64,000 nt of DNA from Frigoribacterium sp. Leaf415 (GTDB lineage Bacteria; Actinomycetota; Actinomycetes; Actinomycetales; Microbacteriaceae): positions 124,001 through 188,000 of the forward strand of contig NZ_LMQR01000001.1 of NCBI RefSeq assembly GCF_001424645.1, in the 5' to 3' direction. The translations under genes were made by a program, and so were the position numbers. The notes beneath the pieces are model-generated. The model worked only from the letters and a program-made list of their open reading frames with translations, was not told the DNA's origin and did not search any database. Below are positions 34,089-42,070 of the stretch, piece after piece (the first letter of the stretch is position 1; each line of letters starts with the position of its first letter).

Positions 34089-34720
34089 CGGGGTGACCGC
34101 CTCGCGGGGTCGGGCAGAGTGGCCAGGGTGACCGGCGCCTCCTGCAGGTGGTCGCCCGCGCGCGTGCCGCCCGCGGGCGCACGGAGGGTGCGGGAGGCGC
34201 GGGGCCGGTCCGCCCGCCAGAACGCGAGGGCGCTGGCGAGCGGCCACCGCTCGGGTTCGCGGCCGGTCTCGAGCCAGAGGCGCAGGCGGTCGAAGCTGAA
34301 CGCCGTCGCCCAACCGAGCAGCGGACGCACGACCAGGTCGAGCGGACCCCAGCCCGAGTCGTAGTCGTACCCGGTCAGGAAGCGCGTCCGCCCGTCGTCG
34401 GTCGGCAGGTAGCGCCAGTACCCGCGCCCGGCCCGGATCGGCGAGAGCACGTCGTCGGTCGCGAACCGCAGCGCGGACGTGCGCGAACCGTCGGCGCCGT
34501 GGCGCTCGCCGATGCTGACGCCCGTGCCCTCGACGGTGTGGACGGGCGTGCGACGGACGTAACGGAACGGGATCGACCCGTCGGCGTCCGGCGGCCCGGG
34601 GGTGATGCTCGAGAAGCGGACGTCCCAGCGGACGTGCTGCGCGGGGTCCTGCGTGGCGGCCCAGACCCGGTCGAGGTCGGCGTCGATCACGGTCTCGACG
34701 TAGATCTGACGTTTCCCCAC
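34085..34720 (-). CDS. SRPBCC (START-like) family protein
   Basis: A 211-residue protein with a Bet v1/START-like fold at residues 1-165 (KRQIYVETVIDADLDRVWAATQDPAQHVRWDVRFSSI, RTRFLTGYDYDSGWGPLDLVVRPLLGW) and an extra Arg/Pro-rich tail with low conservation. Such proteins bind hydrophobic ligands. It forms a two-gene operon with the DUF4166 gene, consistent with joint action. The tail carries an AGGAGGCGC motif near its end. Confidence 0.85.
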   Translation of the reverse strand: MGKRQIYVETVIDADLDRVWAATQDPAQHVRWDVRFSSITPGPPDADGSIPFRYVRRTPVHTVEGTGVSIGERHGADGSRTSALRFATDDVLSPIRAGRGYWRYLPTDDGRTRFLTGYDYDSGWGPLDLVVRPLLGWATAFSFDRLRLWLETGREPERWPLASALAFWRADRPRASRTLRAPAGGTRAGDHLQEAPVTLATLPDPARRSPR

Positions 34721-34797
34721 GAGAGGGAGGCTAGGGCATGGTGACGGCCGCCGGAACGCCCCGGAACACGGGTCGTGGCCGGATCTAGGCTCACCCC

Positions 34798-35427
34798 ATG
34801 GACGAGAGCTTCGAGACGGTCCGCGACGCGTTCGGGGCGGCGGCGCGATGGTTCGCCGAGACGGTGCACGAGCTCGACCGGCCGCCGGCCCCGTGGGAGG
34901 CCCCGGCCCTCGGCGCGTGGAGCCGCCGCGACCTCGTCGGCCACACGTCGAGGGCCCTGCTCACGGTCGAGCAGTACCTGCGGCCCGGGTCGTCGGATTC
35001 CGACCGCCGCCCCGTCGACTACTACCGGGCGGTCCGGGGCGGCCGCGCCGATCCGGACGAGGTCGCCGAGAGAGGGAGGCAGGCGGGACGCGACCTCGGC
35101 ACCGCCCTGCCCGAGAGCGTCGACGCCGTCGTGCGACGGGTGACCGGCGTGGTGGCCGGACGGACCGCGGACGCGCGGGTGGAGACGCCGGTGGGCGAGT
35201 GGCGGCTCGAGGCGTACCTGCCGACGCGCGTCGTCGAGCTCGTCGTCCACACGGGCGACCTCCGGACGGCCGGCGGGCTCGACGGACAGGCCCCCGAGGT
35301 CGCGGGTCGTCAGGCGCTGGTCGTGCTCGGCGCCCTCGTGGCCGATGCTCCGTCGGCTGACGCGCCGCGCCTCCTGACGGCCCTGACGGGTCGCTCGGCG
35401 CTCGCCGCCGGGTACACGGTGCTCTGA
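34798..35427 (+). CDS. Maleylpyruvate isomerase/mycothiol-dependent DinB-like protein
   Basis: A 209-residue metal-dependent DinB-fold protein (TIGR03083 type). The metal ligands are seen as His in RRDLVGHTSRALLTVEQYL (near 45), then VELVVHTGDL with His and Asp (near 148). The region SRRDLVGHTSR is the family signature. Members use mycothiol to move groups in Actinobacteria. ATG 34798 follows CTCACCCC. It is divergent from the SRPBCC gene. After it come 831 bases without a gene, mostly repeats. Confidence 0.88.
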   Translation: MDESFETVRDAFGAAARWFAETVHELDRPPAPWEAPALGAWSRRDLVGHTSRALLTVEQYLRPGSSDSDRRPVDYYRAVRGGRADPDEVAERGRQAGRDLGTALPESVDAVVRRVTGVVAGRTADARVETPVGEWRLEAYLPTRVVELVVHTGDLRTAGGLDGQAPEVAGRQALVVLGALVADAPSADAPRLLTALTGRSALAAGYTVL

Positions 35428-35515
35428 CGGGGCTGCCGGTCTGCCGTCGAACGACGGAGCGGGCCCTCGAGGGTTCGGGTTCTACGTCGGTGCCGGTGCC
35501 GGTGTCGGTGTCGGT

Positions 35516-35602
35516 GTCGGCAATTCCGGGCTGGCGTCGCGGCCGGGTGCCGGGATCGGCGTGGAACGGGAGCGGCCGCGACGGGAGCCAGGATTTGCCG
35601 AC
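35516..35602. repeat. 87-bp palindromic repeat element, copy 2
   Basis: Ends GTCGGCAATTCC (35516-35527) and GGATTTGCCGAC (35591-35602). Body CGGGCTGGCGTCGC, CGGGATCGGCGTGGAACGGG and GCGGCCGCGACGGGAGCCA. Same length and order as copies 1, 3 and 4. Preceded by several GGTGTCGGT units. Confidence 0.9.
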
Positions 35603-35631
35603 CGGGGGGTGGGACGCTTGCCGCTTGCGGG

Positions 35632-35680
35632 GTGCCGCGTGCCGCGTGCCGCGTGCCGCGTGCCGCGTGCCGCGTGCGGC
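35632..35680. repeat. 7-bp tandem repeat (GTGCCGC), seven units
   Basis: Six perfect GTGCCGC units followed by one GTGCGGC, 49 bases in all, lying between two 87-bp elements. A slippage-prone variable-number locus; a neighbour of the repeat family. Confidence 0.9.
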
Positions 35681-35766
35681 GGGCTGGGCCGTCGGACGTC
35701 CAGGCCGGAGCGGGTGTCACATTCGCCGCCGCCGCCGCCGGTGCCGGTGCCGGTGCCGGTGTCGGT

Positions 35767-35853
35767 GTCGGCAATTACGGGCTGGCGTTGCGGCCGGGTG
35801 CCTGGATCGGCGTGGAACGGGCGCGGCCGCGACAGGAGCCAGGATTTGCCGAC
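35767..35853. repeat. 87-bp palindromic repeat element, copy 3
   Basis: Ends GTCGGCAATTAC (35767-35778) and GGATTTGCCGAC (35842-35853). The left arm has one change (TTCC to TTAC). The preceding 60 bases, GGCTGGGCCGTCGGACGT and AGAGCGGGTGTCA-type blocks, are also shared with copy 4. Confidence 0.9.
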
Positions 35854-35935
35854 CCGGGGGTGGGACGCGGGCCGCGTTCGGCGGGCTGGGCCGTCGGACG
35901 TATAGGCCAGAGCGGGTGTCAGGTTCGGCGTCGGT

Positions 35936-36022
35936 GTCGGCAATTCCGGATCGGTGCGGCGGCGGGGTGCCGTGATCGCCGTGGGAGGGGAGCAACCGCG
36001 ACGAGGGTCAGGATTTGCCGAC
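35936..36022. repeat. 87-bp palindromic repeat element, copy 4
   Basis: Ends GTCGGCAATTCC (35936-35947) and GGATTTGCCGAC (36011-36022). The body is more diverged (CGGATCGGTGCGGCGGCGGGG, closer to copy 1) but still 87 bases long. Confidence 0.9.
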
Positions 36023-36172
36023 GGGTTGACGCCGCAGCAGCGCGAGGCGAGCCAGGCTCGGGGTGCGGGCGTGGTGTGCGATCACCGCGATGCTGGCGGC
36101 GGCGTCAACTGCGTCTGCCCTGTCTGCCCTGTCGGCTGCGTCGGCTCTTCGGCCCTGGGGACCTCGCTCGTC

Positions 36173-36200
36173 GCCTGATCCGGTCCGTAACGGATCAGGC
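36173..36200 (-). terminator. Hairpin downstream of the GNAT gene
   Basis: GCCTGATCCG and CGGATCAGGC pair perfectly around GTCCGTAA. It lies 58 bases after the stop of the minus-strand acetyltransferase gene, so it may end that transcript. The rest of 36023-36258 shows no gene. Confidence 0.55.
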
Positions 36201-36258
36201 CGGCGAACGGATGTCGGGTCGCATCATCGACGGGACCGCTGGGCTTGTCCTGCATGCA

Positions 36259-36786
36259 TCAACGGCTCGACGAGTCGTCGACCCGCTGGAACAGCACGTG
36301 GTCCTGCCAGCGTCCCTCGATCTCGAGGTAGGACGGTGCGATGCCGTACTGCTCGAAGCCGGCCTTCCGCAGGACCCGTTGTGAGGCGACGTTGTGGCGG
36401 AGCGTCCCCGCCTGGACGCGGTGGAGGCCGGCTTCTCGGAAGGCCCAGTCGACGGCCTCGCCGACGGCCGACGTCGTGATGCCCCGCCCGTTGCGGTCCT
36501 CCGACAGCCAGTAGCCGAGGTCACAGGACCGGAACGGGCCGCGGGCGATCCCGCTGAGGGTCAGCCTGCCCACCACGGCGCCCTCGTCGACGATGACGAA
36601 CGGCTGCGCCTCGCCGCGGGACCGTTGCGCCAGCAGCGACGAGATCACCGACAGCTGCCCCTCGGGCGTGAAGTAGGCGTCACCGCGCACGGGGTCCCAG
36701 GGAGCCAGGAACTCACGGTTGCGCGTCAACGCTCGTGCCAGCTCGGGGGCGTCTCGCGGGTCGATCAGGCGGAGGTGGGAGGACAC
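36259..36786 (-). CDS. GNAT family N-acetyltransferase (RimJ/RimL-like)
   Basis: A 175-residue acetyltransferase. The acetyl-CoA loop is RNGRGITTSAVGEAVDWAF (about 97-115), with LHRVQAGTLRHNVASQRVLRKAGFEQYG as motif B, typical of RimL/RimJ ribosomal-protein or spermidine-type enzymes. It begins MSSHLRLIDPRDAPELARALTRNREFLAPWDP. The substrate is unknown. It is on the minus strand, 61 bases from the next minus gene. Confidence 0.9.
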   Translation of the reverse strand: MSSHLRLIDPRDAPELARALTRNREFLAPWDPVRGDAYFTPEGQLSVISSLLAQRSRGEAQPFVIVDEGAVVGRLTLSGIARGPFRSCDLGYWLSEDRNGRGITTSAVGEAVDWAFREAGLHRVQAGTLRHNVASQRVLRKAGFEQYGIAPSYLEIEGRWQDHVLFQRVDDSSSR

Positions 36787-36847
36787 CGGTTCACGCTACC
36801 GCCGGCGACGGACGGCGACGGGCCTCGACGCCGCCGAAGTCGACGCG

Positions 36848-37204
36848 CTACGAGCGCTCGTCAGGCCACGGTCCCACCGCGTTCACGCGGGCGACGAACG
36901 CCTCGAACCGGGACGGGTCCGTGCGCCCGCTCAACGTCTCGCCGAACCACGCCGACCAGATCGCGTCGATCTGGTCGCCCGTGATGCTCCCGGCCGTGAT
37001 CAGCTCGCGCACCATCGGGACGGCCTCGAGTTCGTACTCGTCCCAGGGCGCGCCGTCCTCGGCGCCAGGCTCGAGCCCGTAAGGGTCGAGGTCGTTCAGT
37101 GCGACGAGCACCCGGTCGACTAGGTCCCGCCAGGCCTGACTGCGGCGCGGTTCGCCGACGTTCGCGTCCCGTCGACCCGGGAATCCGCGGAAGGCCCTCA
37201 CCAC
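36848..37204 (-). CDS. Small protein of unknown function (DUF1871-like)
   Basis: A 118-residue soluble protein. The segment VALNDLDPYGLEPGAEDGAPWDEYELEAVPMVRELI with ITGDQIDAIWSAWFGE recalls the DUF1871 group, but the match is by eye only. The first 25 residues are basic and may include an earlier-than-true start; a later Val/Leu start is possible. Same strand as the DUF805 gene upstream, 18 bases apart, so likely co-transcribed. Confidence 0.7.
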   Translation of the reverse strand: MVRAFRGFPGRRDANVGEPRRSQAWRDLVDRVLVALNDLDPYGLEPGAEDGAPWDEYELEAVPMVRELITAGSITGDQIDAIWSAWFGETLSGRTDPSRFEAFVARVNAVGPWPDERS

Positions 37205-37222
37205 GGTCGATGCACCCGGCCC

Positions 37223-37912
37223 TCAGGCCCGGGGTCGGTCGAACCGGGCGCCGCCGGGCTTCGGGCCGAGCAGCGACAGGATGAAGATGACGAATCCCCC
37301 GAGGTACGGGAAGAGGTTGATGAGCAGCAACCACCCGCTGAGGTCGACGTCGTGGAGTCGACGGGCTCCGAGGGACAGGAACGGCACGATCGTCCCGAAG
37401 AGCAAGACCGTGAGGACGAAGCCGAAGGGAATGAAACCCGGTCCGGGCTCGAGGGTGCCGTCGTAGTCCGTCGTGCTTCCCGGGAGGCCCGCGAGGAACC
37501 CGACGATCCCGAGCACGAACCAGATCACCGTGTTCGCGAGGACGACCCACCAGTACTCACTGCGACTCGCGCGCCCCGTGAAGTCGGCGTATTTCTGGAA
37601 GAACCGCTTCACCGCGACGACCGGACCCGCACCGTACAGCGGCGCCCAGAGGGGAACGGCCCCGCCCTGGCCGGAGGCGGGCCCCTGCGGCGTCTGGCCG
37701 TACGAGGGCTGTGCGTACCCGGGCTGCTGGTACCCGGTCGGCTGCTGGGGGTAGTTCATCGGCGGCGGCATGGGTTGTCCGTACGGTGCCTGCTGCCCGT
37801 AGGGCGGTTGCTGCCCCTGAGGCGGCTGCTGCGGCTGTCCGCCCTGCGGAGGCCGTCCGTACGGCGGAACCGGCCCGCCCTGCTCGTACGCTCCGTCGTT
37901 CCGATCGGTCAT
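37223..37912 (-). CDS. DUF805 membrane protein with Gln/Pro-rich N-terminus
   Basis: A 229-residue protein. The N-terminal 90 residues are Gln/Pro/Gly/Tyr-rich repeats (PPYGQQAPYGQPMPPP), the rest is DUF805 (FFQKYADFTGRASRSEYWWVVLANTVIWFVLG, RRLHDVDLSGWLLLINLFPYLGGFVIFIL) with about four helices. Such proteins are common in Actinobacteria and are of unknown function. ATG 37912 is preferred over a start 27 bases upstream. It is followed by the hypothetical gene 18 bases downstream. Confidence 0.92.
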   Translation of the reverse strand: MTDRNDGAYEQGGPVPPYGRPPQGGQPQQPPQGQQPPYGQQAPYGQPMPPPMNYPQQPTGYQQPGYAQPSYGQTPQGPASGQGGAVPLWAPLYGAGPVVAVKRFFQKYADFTGRASRSEYWWVVLANTVIWFVLGIVGFLAGLPGSTTDYDGTLEPGPGFIPFGFVLTVLLFGTIVPFLSLGARRLHDVDLSGWLLLINLFPYLGGFVIFILSLLGPKPGGARFDRPRA

Positions 37913-37995
37913 GAGATCCCCCTCGTCCGTGCCGCCCACCGCGACCCCGCCACCCTACCGAGGCGCCACCTCGCCCCGTCGCACCCCGGAACGAC

Positions 37996-38057
37996 GGTCG
38001 AGTGGTCCCGAATCGTCCCTGCTCGGCTGACGAAGGACGATTCGTGACCACTCGACC
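37996..38057. repeat. Intergenic palindrome, variant arms
   Basis: Arms GGTCGAGTGGTC...GAATCGTCC and complements pair across a GCTCGGCTGACGAA loop with small mismatches. It lies 24 bases after the stop of the GT2 gene (minus) and 83 bases before the DUF805 start. It shares position and length with the GTCACGAC palindromes but not the core sequence. Confidence 0.65.
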
Positions 38058-38081
38058 TGGTTCGCGCACGAGCGTGCGGGA

Positions 38082-39680
38082 TCAGCCCCAGCCGCCGAGG
38101 TAGGCCGCCACGCTGGGCTCACCCGTCACGGGCGTCAGCCAGTCCACGGAGGCGCGGTGCGAGACGAAGGCGACGCCCGCCCCCCAGCGTCGGGCGCGCA
38201 GGGCGGCGCGACGCGACTCCACCGTCACGAGTACGCGGCCCGACCGGTCCACCAACTCGACCGTGCCGAGGGACCCCACGCCGACCGCGTCCGTCGCCGT
38301 CCGCAGGTCGCGGGCGACGTCGTCCCCGAGCCCGACCGCCGCGGCCAGCGCCTGCACCCGGGCGTCGTCCGAGCCACCGGCCTCCACCGCAGGCAGCACC
38401 CGGACGGGCCCGTCGAACGTCACGACCACCCGGGCGCTCCCCAGCCCCGCCGCGGCAGCGCCCGTCGACCGGCCGAGCACCCGCTGATCCGCCTCGAACA
38501 CCGACGCCACGTCGTCCGGCACCACGACCGTCACGTCCGGCATCGCCGCCAGCACGCTGTCCACCGCCACGAACGCCGCCCCGGCCGAGATCGGCGTCCC
38601 GGCGGCGGCGACCAGTTCGACGCACACGTCCACGGCGCGACTCCGCACCCCGAACCCGCGGGAGCCGCGCACCGCGATCAGGTCGGCGAGGCGCAGGGTC
38701 TCGCCGTTCTTCTCGGCCTGGCGCCGCGCCTCCTCGTCCTCGCGATCGGCCGCCGAGGCCACCGATGCCGCCGAGGCCACCGAGGCCGCCGCCCCGGAAC
38801 CGGAACCGGCACCCGCCGCGCGCCCCGCCCAGTCCGGCCCGTCGTGCCACGCCACGGCGCCCGGCACGTGCGCGAAGACGCCGCCGGCGAGCCAGGCACG
38901 GTGCGCCCACTCCCAGTCCTCGCCGCCGTAGCTCGTGAACGACTCGTCGAAGCCGCCGACCTGGTCGAAGAACCAGCGGGTGCAGCAGGTGACCGCCCCG
39001 ATCAGGTGGCGGTACGACCGGTCGTCGGCGTGCAGCAGGTCGGCCGACCAGCCGTAGGCCTGCTGGAGCCAGCGCGGTTGCTCGAGCTCGTGGGCGGGCC
39101 CGGCCACCTCGACCGGTTCGGACACCGGCACGGCGCCGTCGCCACCAGCTTGAACCCCAGCGCCAGCCCCGGCGCCAGCCCCACCGCCACCGCCCAGCAC
39201 GCCCGCGAAGTCCGCGTGCTTCCGCTGTCCGACCGTGACGGCCTCGGGGGCGAGCGCCGGCAGCCGGGTCAGCCGCAGCACGTAGTCCGGTTCGGGCGAC
39301 GTGTCGGCGTCGACGAAGCAGAGCACCGACCCCGACGACGCGGCGACCCCGACGTTGCGGGCGGCCGAGAGACGGAACCCGAGGTCCTCCTGCACGATCA
39401 GCCGCACCCCGTCGGGCACCGTGGGCGCGGTCGGCGATCCGTCGTCGACGACGATCACCTCGAGCCGTTCGGCCGGGTAGCTCTGGCGGGCGAGCGCCGC
39501 CAGCGTCCGGTCGAGCTCGGCCTGCTGCCGGTAGTGCACGACGACCACCGACACGAGCGGAGGCAGCTCGGGCCACACCCCGTCGAGGGCGTCCCACGCG
39601 TTGCCGACGACGAACCGCCCGCCCGCGGGAGGCGCGGTGCCGGTCGCGTCGGACACCGGCGACCCGGCGTCGCGGCTCAC
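38082..39680 (-). CDS. Glycosyltransferase family 2 with extra C-terminal domain
   Basis: A 532-residue enzyme. The GT-A domain has LVSVVVVHYRQQAELDRTLAAL, VIVVDDGSPTAP and the metal-binding DxD as CFVDADTSPEPDYVLRL, plus GGFDESFTSYGGEDWEWAHRAW (acceptor side). A low-complexity Gly/Ala stretch (near 172-180) and an Ala/Ser repeat (ASVASAASVAS, near 305) interrupt it. The last 200 residues are a second domain of unknown type. The GTG 39680 start overlaps the upstream gene by 4 bases. Last gene of the minus-strand glycan operon. Confidence 0.88.
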   Translation of the reverse strand: MSRDAGSPVSDATGTAPPAGGRFVVGNAWDALDGVWPELPPLVSVVVVHYRQQAELDRTLAALARQSYPAERLEVIVVDDGSPTAPTVPDGVRLIVQEDLGFRLSAARNVGVAASSGSVLCFVDADTSPEPDYVLRLTRLPALAPEAVTVGQRKHADFAGVLGGGGGAGAGAGAGVQAGGDGAVPVSEPVEVAGPAHELEQPRWLQQAYGWSADLLHADDRSYRHLIGAVTCCTRWFFDQVGGFDESFTSYGGEDWEWAHRAWLAGGVFAHVPGAVAWHDGPDWAGRAAGAGSGSGAAASVASAASVASAADREDEEARRQAEKNGETLRLADLIAVRGSRGFGVRSRAVDVCVELVAAAGTPISAGAAFVAVDSVLAAMPDVTVVVPDDVASVFEADQRVLGRSTGAAAAGLGSARVVVTFDGPVRVLPAVEAGGSDDARVQALAAAVGLGDDVARDLRTATDAVGVGSLGTVELVDRSGRVLVTVESRRAALRARRWGAGVAFVSHRASVDWLTPVTGEPSVAAYLGGWG

Positions 39681-40918
39681 CAGCGCACCCCCTCGGCCCA
39701 CCACGCCGCGTAGGCGTCGGCGACCTCGTCGAGGCCGGGCAGGGTGCGGGCGTCGTCGTCGAGCCAGGTCGACGCCGGGTCGGCCAGGGCCTCGGCGATC
39801 GCGGCCGCCAGCCCGCCGTCGGGGTAGAGCGTGAGCGTGCCCGGCCGCAGCGTCGCCATCTCGCGCGAGTACCTCGTGTCGGGCACCAGCGGGCGTCGCC
39901 CGGCCGCGATCCAAGTCGCGATCGACCCGGAGGCCGACACGTGCTGGTGCGCCGCCACGGGCACCGCCGCGCGCCGGGCCCGGTCGAGCAGCGTCGCGTC
40001 GTCGAGGTAGCCCGTCGCACCGAACGGCACACCGAGCGCGGCGGCTTCGTCGACCAGCTGCTGCAGCTCGGCCTCGTGACCCGAGGAGGCGCGGCCCAGC
40101 GCCACGACGCCCGTCGCCCGCGCGTCCGGTCGCGTCGCCCCGCTGCCGTCCCGGTCCCCGTCGGCGTCGTGCCGCGCGGCCGCGAGTCCGGCCACGGCCG
40201 CCACGACCTCGGCGTGCCCCTTGCCCGGGTAGAAGAACCCGATGACCGCCACGGCGCCGTCCGGCGCGGGTCGCCCGGCCGGCTCGGTCTGCCCGGCCGG
40301 CTCGGTCTGCCCGACCGGCTCGCGCTGCCCGGTCGGCAGCGGATGCCGGTCGACGGGCAGGGGGATGACCTCGACCGGGCCGTCGAAGCCGACCCACTCG
40401 CGCAGGAGGGCGCGCTCGTGCTCGCTGTTGACGACGACGCCCCGCGCGGCGGCGACCACGCGACCGTAGGCCTCGCCGCGCCTCCTCAGGTTGCGCTCGC
40501 CGTCCGACGGCTGGGGCAGGTCGTGCAGGGTGACGGTGAGGGCCGTCGTGTCGGCCAGGTGCTCGACGACGTCGGCCGCGGCCGACGGGGAAGGGCCCCA
40601 GAGTCGGTCGGTGAACTGCAGGTGGGCCCGGGGCACGGTGACGTCGACCACGTCGGCGTCGTCCGGGCCTGCGTCCACATCCGGCACCTCGAGCAGGTCG
40701 GCGACGTCGAGGGCGAGGTGCCGCCCGGTGCGGGCCTCGACCGTCGCGGCGATCTGGGCCGCGTAGGTCGCGACGCCGTGCTGCGGGTCGTGGTGCGTGA
40801 CCACCACGGGCAGCTCGGCCAGGTCGATCGTCGCCGCCGCACCGTCCCGCGCGGTCGAGCGGGCCGAGTCGCGCGCGGTCGCGGCGCGGGCCGAGGGGTC
40901 GACCGCCGCCCCGCTCAC
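39677..40918 (-). CDS. Glycosyltransferase, GT4-like GT-B fold
   Basis: A 413-residue protein. LPVVVTHHDPQHGVATYAAQIAATVEAR resembles GT-B N-terminal strands, and HQHVSASGSIATWIAAGRRPLVPDTRY is the nucleotide-sugar site region. In the linker a 6-residue repeat (QTEPAG) is encoded by 18-bp tandem units at about 40271-40340. GTG 40918 overlaps the WcbI-like gene by 4 bases. The sugar and acceptor are unknown. It is the middle gene of a three-gene minus operon. Confidence 0.78.
   Translation of the reverse strand: MSGAAVDPSARAATARDSARSTARDGAAATIDLAELPVVVTHHDPQHGVATYAAQIAATVEARTGRHLALDVADLLEVPDVDAGPDDADVVDVTVPRAHLQFTDRLWGPSPSAAADVVEHLADTTALTVTLHDLPQPSDGERNLRRRGEAYGRVVAAARGVVVNSEHERALLREWVGFDGPVEVIPLPVDRHPLPTGQREPVGQTEPAGQTEPAGRPAPDGAVAVIGFFYPGKGHAEVVAAVAGLAAARHDADGDRDGSGATRPDARATGVVALGRASSGHEAELQQLVDEAAALGVPFGATGYLDDATLLDRARRAAVPVAAHQHVSASGSIATWIAAGRRPLVPDTRYSREMATLRPGTLTLYPDGGLAAAIAEALADPASTWLDDDARTLPGLDEVADAYAAWWAEGVRW
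40271..40340. repeat. 18-bp in-frame tandem repeat in a glycosyltransferase gene
   Basis: Units of the form CTGCCCGGCCGGCTCGGT are repeated about 3.7 times with single changes, encoding Gln-Thr-Glu-Pro-Ala-Gly on the minus strand. Because units are a multiple of three, copy-number change keeps the frame. Confidence 0.8.
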
Positions 40919-41862
40919 GCCGCACCCCACAGCGCGAACGTGTCGGCGTGGCGGGCCAGCGCGGCCTCGACCGCGTCCGGGTGCTCGGCGTACCAGGAGA
41001 GGTGCGCCCGACGGACCTCGTCGGCGTCGACGCGCTCGCCGCCGACGACCCAGTGGTCGGTCGGCTCGTCGTCGAGTCCCCAGGCGTCGATCACGGCCTG
41101 CTCGCGCGGGGCGTGCACGCTCGCCAGCACCGGTCGGCCCGGGTCGACGACGTGCTCGGGCAGGCCGAGGCGCTCGCGGACGCGCGAGGCGAGGGTCGTC
41201 CAGACCGGGTTGCCGGGGTGGTTCAGGGTGCGCATCTGGTCGAAGCGCGGCGTGCCGGTCCCGTCGGTGCCCGCACCGACCTCGAACAGGTCCGAGGCGA
41301 CGACGGTGTCGTGGGCGACCTCGCGCTTACGCAGTTCGGCCAGCGACAGCTCGGCGACCGACCGCACGACGGCGGGCGTCAGGGCGTCGGTCGGGAGCGG
41401 CCGCCCGGCGGCCTCGGCGATGAACCGGACGTCGTGGTACTCGACCACGGGCGGCACGAGCGAGACGTCGCTCGGCGGGCGGACGATGACGTGCGCGGGG
41501 TAGAGGCCCGCGAACCGGACGACGGGCACCCGCACGACCCGCGCCTCCCGGGGCAGCATCGCGGCCAGCTGGGCCGTGCCGAGCGGGAGGTCGTGGTAGT
41601 CGTCGCGCACCGGCTGCGAGACGAGCAGGCCGGCCCGGCCGAGCCACCGCTCGAGCTGCGGCAGGTCGGCGGCCGTGAGTTCGTGCACGGGTGGCATGCG
41701 GACGGTCGTGAGCCCCGCGCCGTCGAGGAAGATGCGCAGCGACTCGGCCTGGCAGTTGCCCACGACGAGGGCGATCGCCCCGTCGCCCTCGGGCTCGCTC
41801 AGACCGTAGAAGTCGCCGTAGTGACGGGTGCGGCCGTCGGGTTCGGTTCGCTGTTCGGACAT
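40915..41862 (-). CDS. WcbI-family polysaccharide biosynthesis putative acetyltransferase
   Basis: A 315-residue protein. The segment ALVVGNCQAESLRIFLDGAG is the WcbI signature (GNCQ). WcbI proteins act in capsule or surface glycan acetylation. It is the first gene of the minus operon WcbI-GT4-GT2, and is divergent from the glycosyltransferase at 42071 with a 208-base gap that must hold both promoters. It starts with MSEQRTEPDGRTRHYGDFYG. Confidence 0.88.
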   Translation of the reverse strand: MSEQRTEPDGRTRHYGDFYGLSEPEGDGAIALVVGNCQAESLRIFLDGAGLTTVRMPPVHELTAADLPQLERWLGRAGLLVSQPVRDDYHDLPLGTAQLAAMLPREARVVRVPVVRFAGLYPAHVIVRPPSDVSLVPPVVEYHDVRFIAEAAGRPLPTDALTPAVVRSVAELSLAELRKREVAHDTVVASDLFEVGAGTDGTGTPRFDQMRTLNHPGNPVWTTLASRVRERLGLPEHVVDPGRPVLASVHAPREQAVIDAWGLDDEPTDHWVVGGERVDADEVRRAHLSWYAEHPDAVEAALARHADTFALWGAA

Positions 41863-42070
41863 GCTTCCCTCCGGCCCGCACTCGGAACGGACAAAGGGGG
41901 TCGCGCGGGCCTATGTTGAGTCAACAGCGACTTCCCCGGTCGCGTCATCCTTTCCCGCCGCCAGCCCCGGCACACCTCACCCGCATCGTCGCGGGTGCTC
42001 GTCGTCCCGCGAGACAGGCCCTGTGCCGGTCCGGCACGGCGAGCGACCTGATCACGCCGAGGAGGCCCCG

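Noticed and set aside
35516..36022. Possible CRISPR array (regularly spaced repeats)
   Set aside because: Only three copies, repeat unit 87 bases, irregular spacing (251 and 169 bases) and no cas genes.
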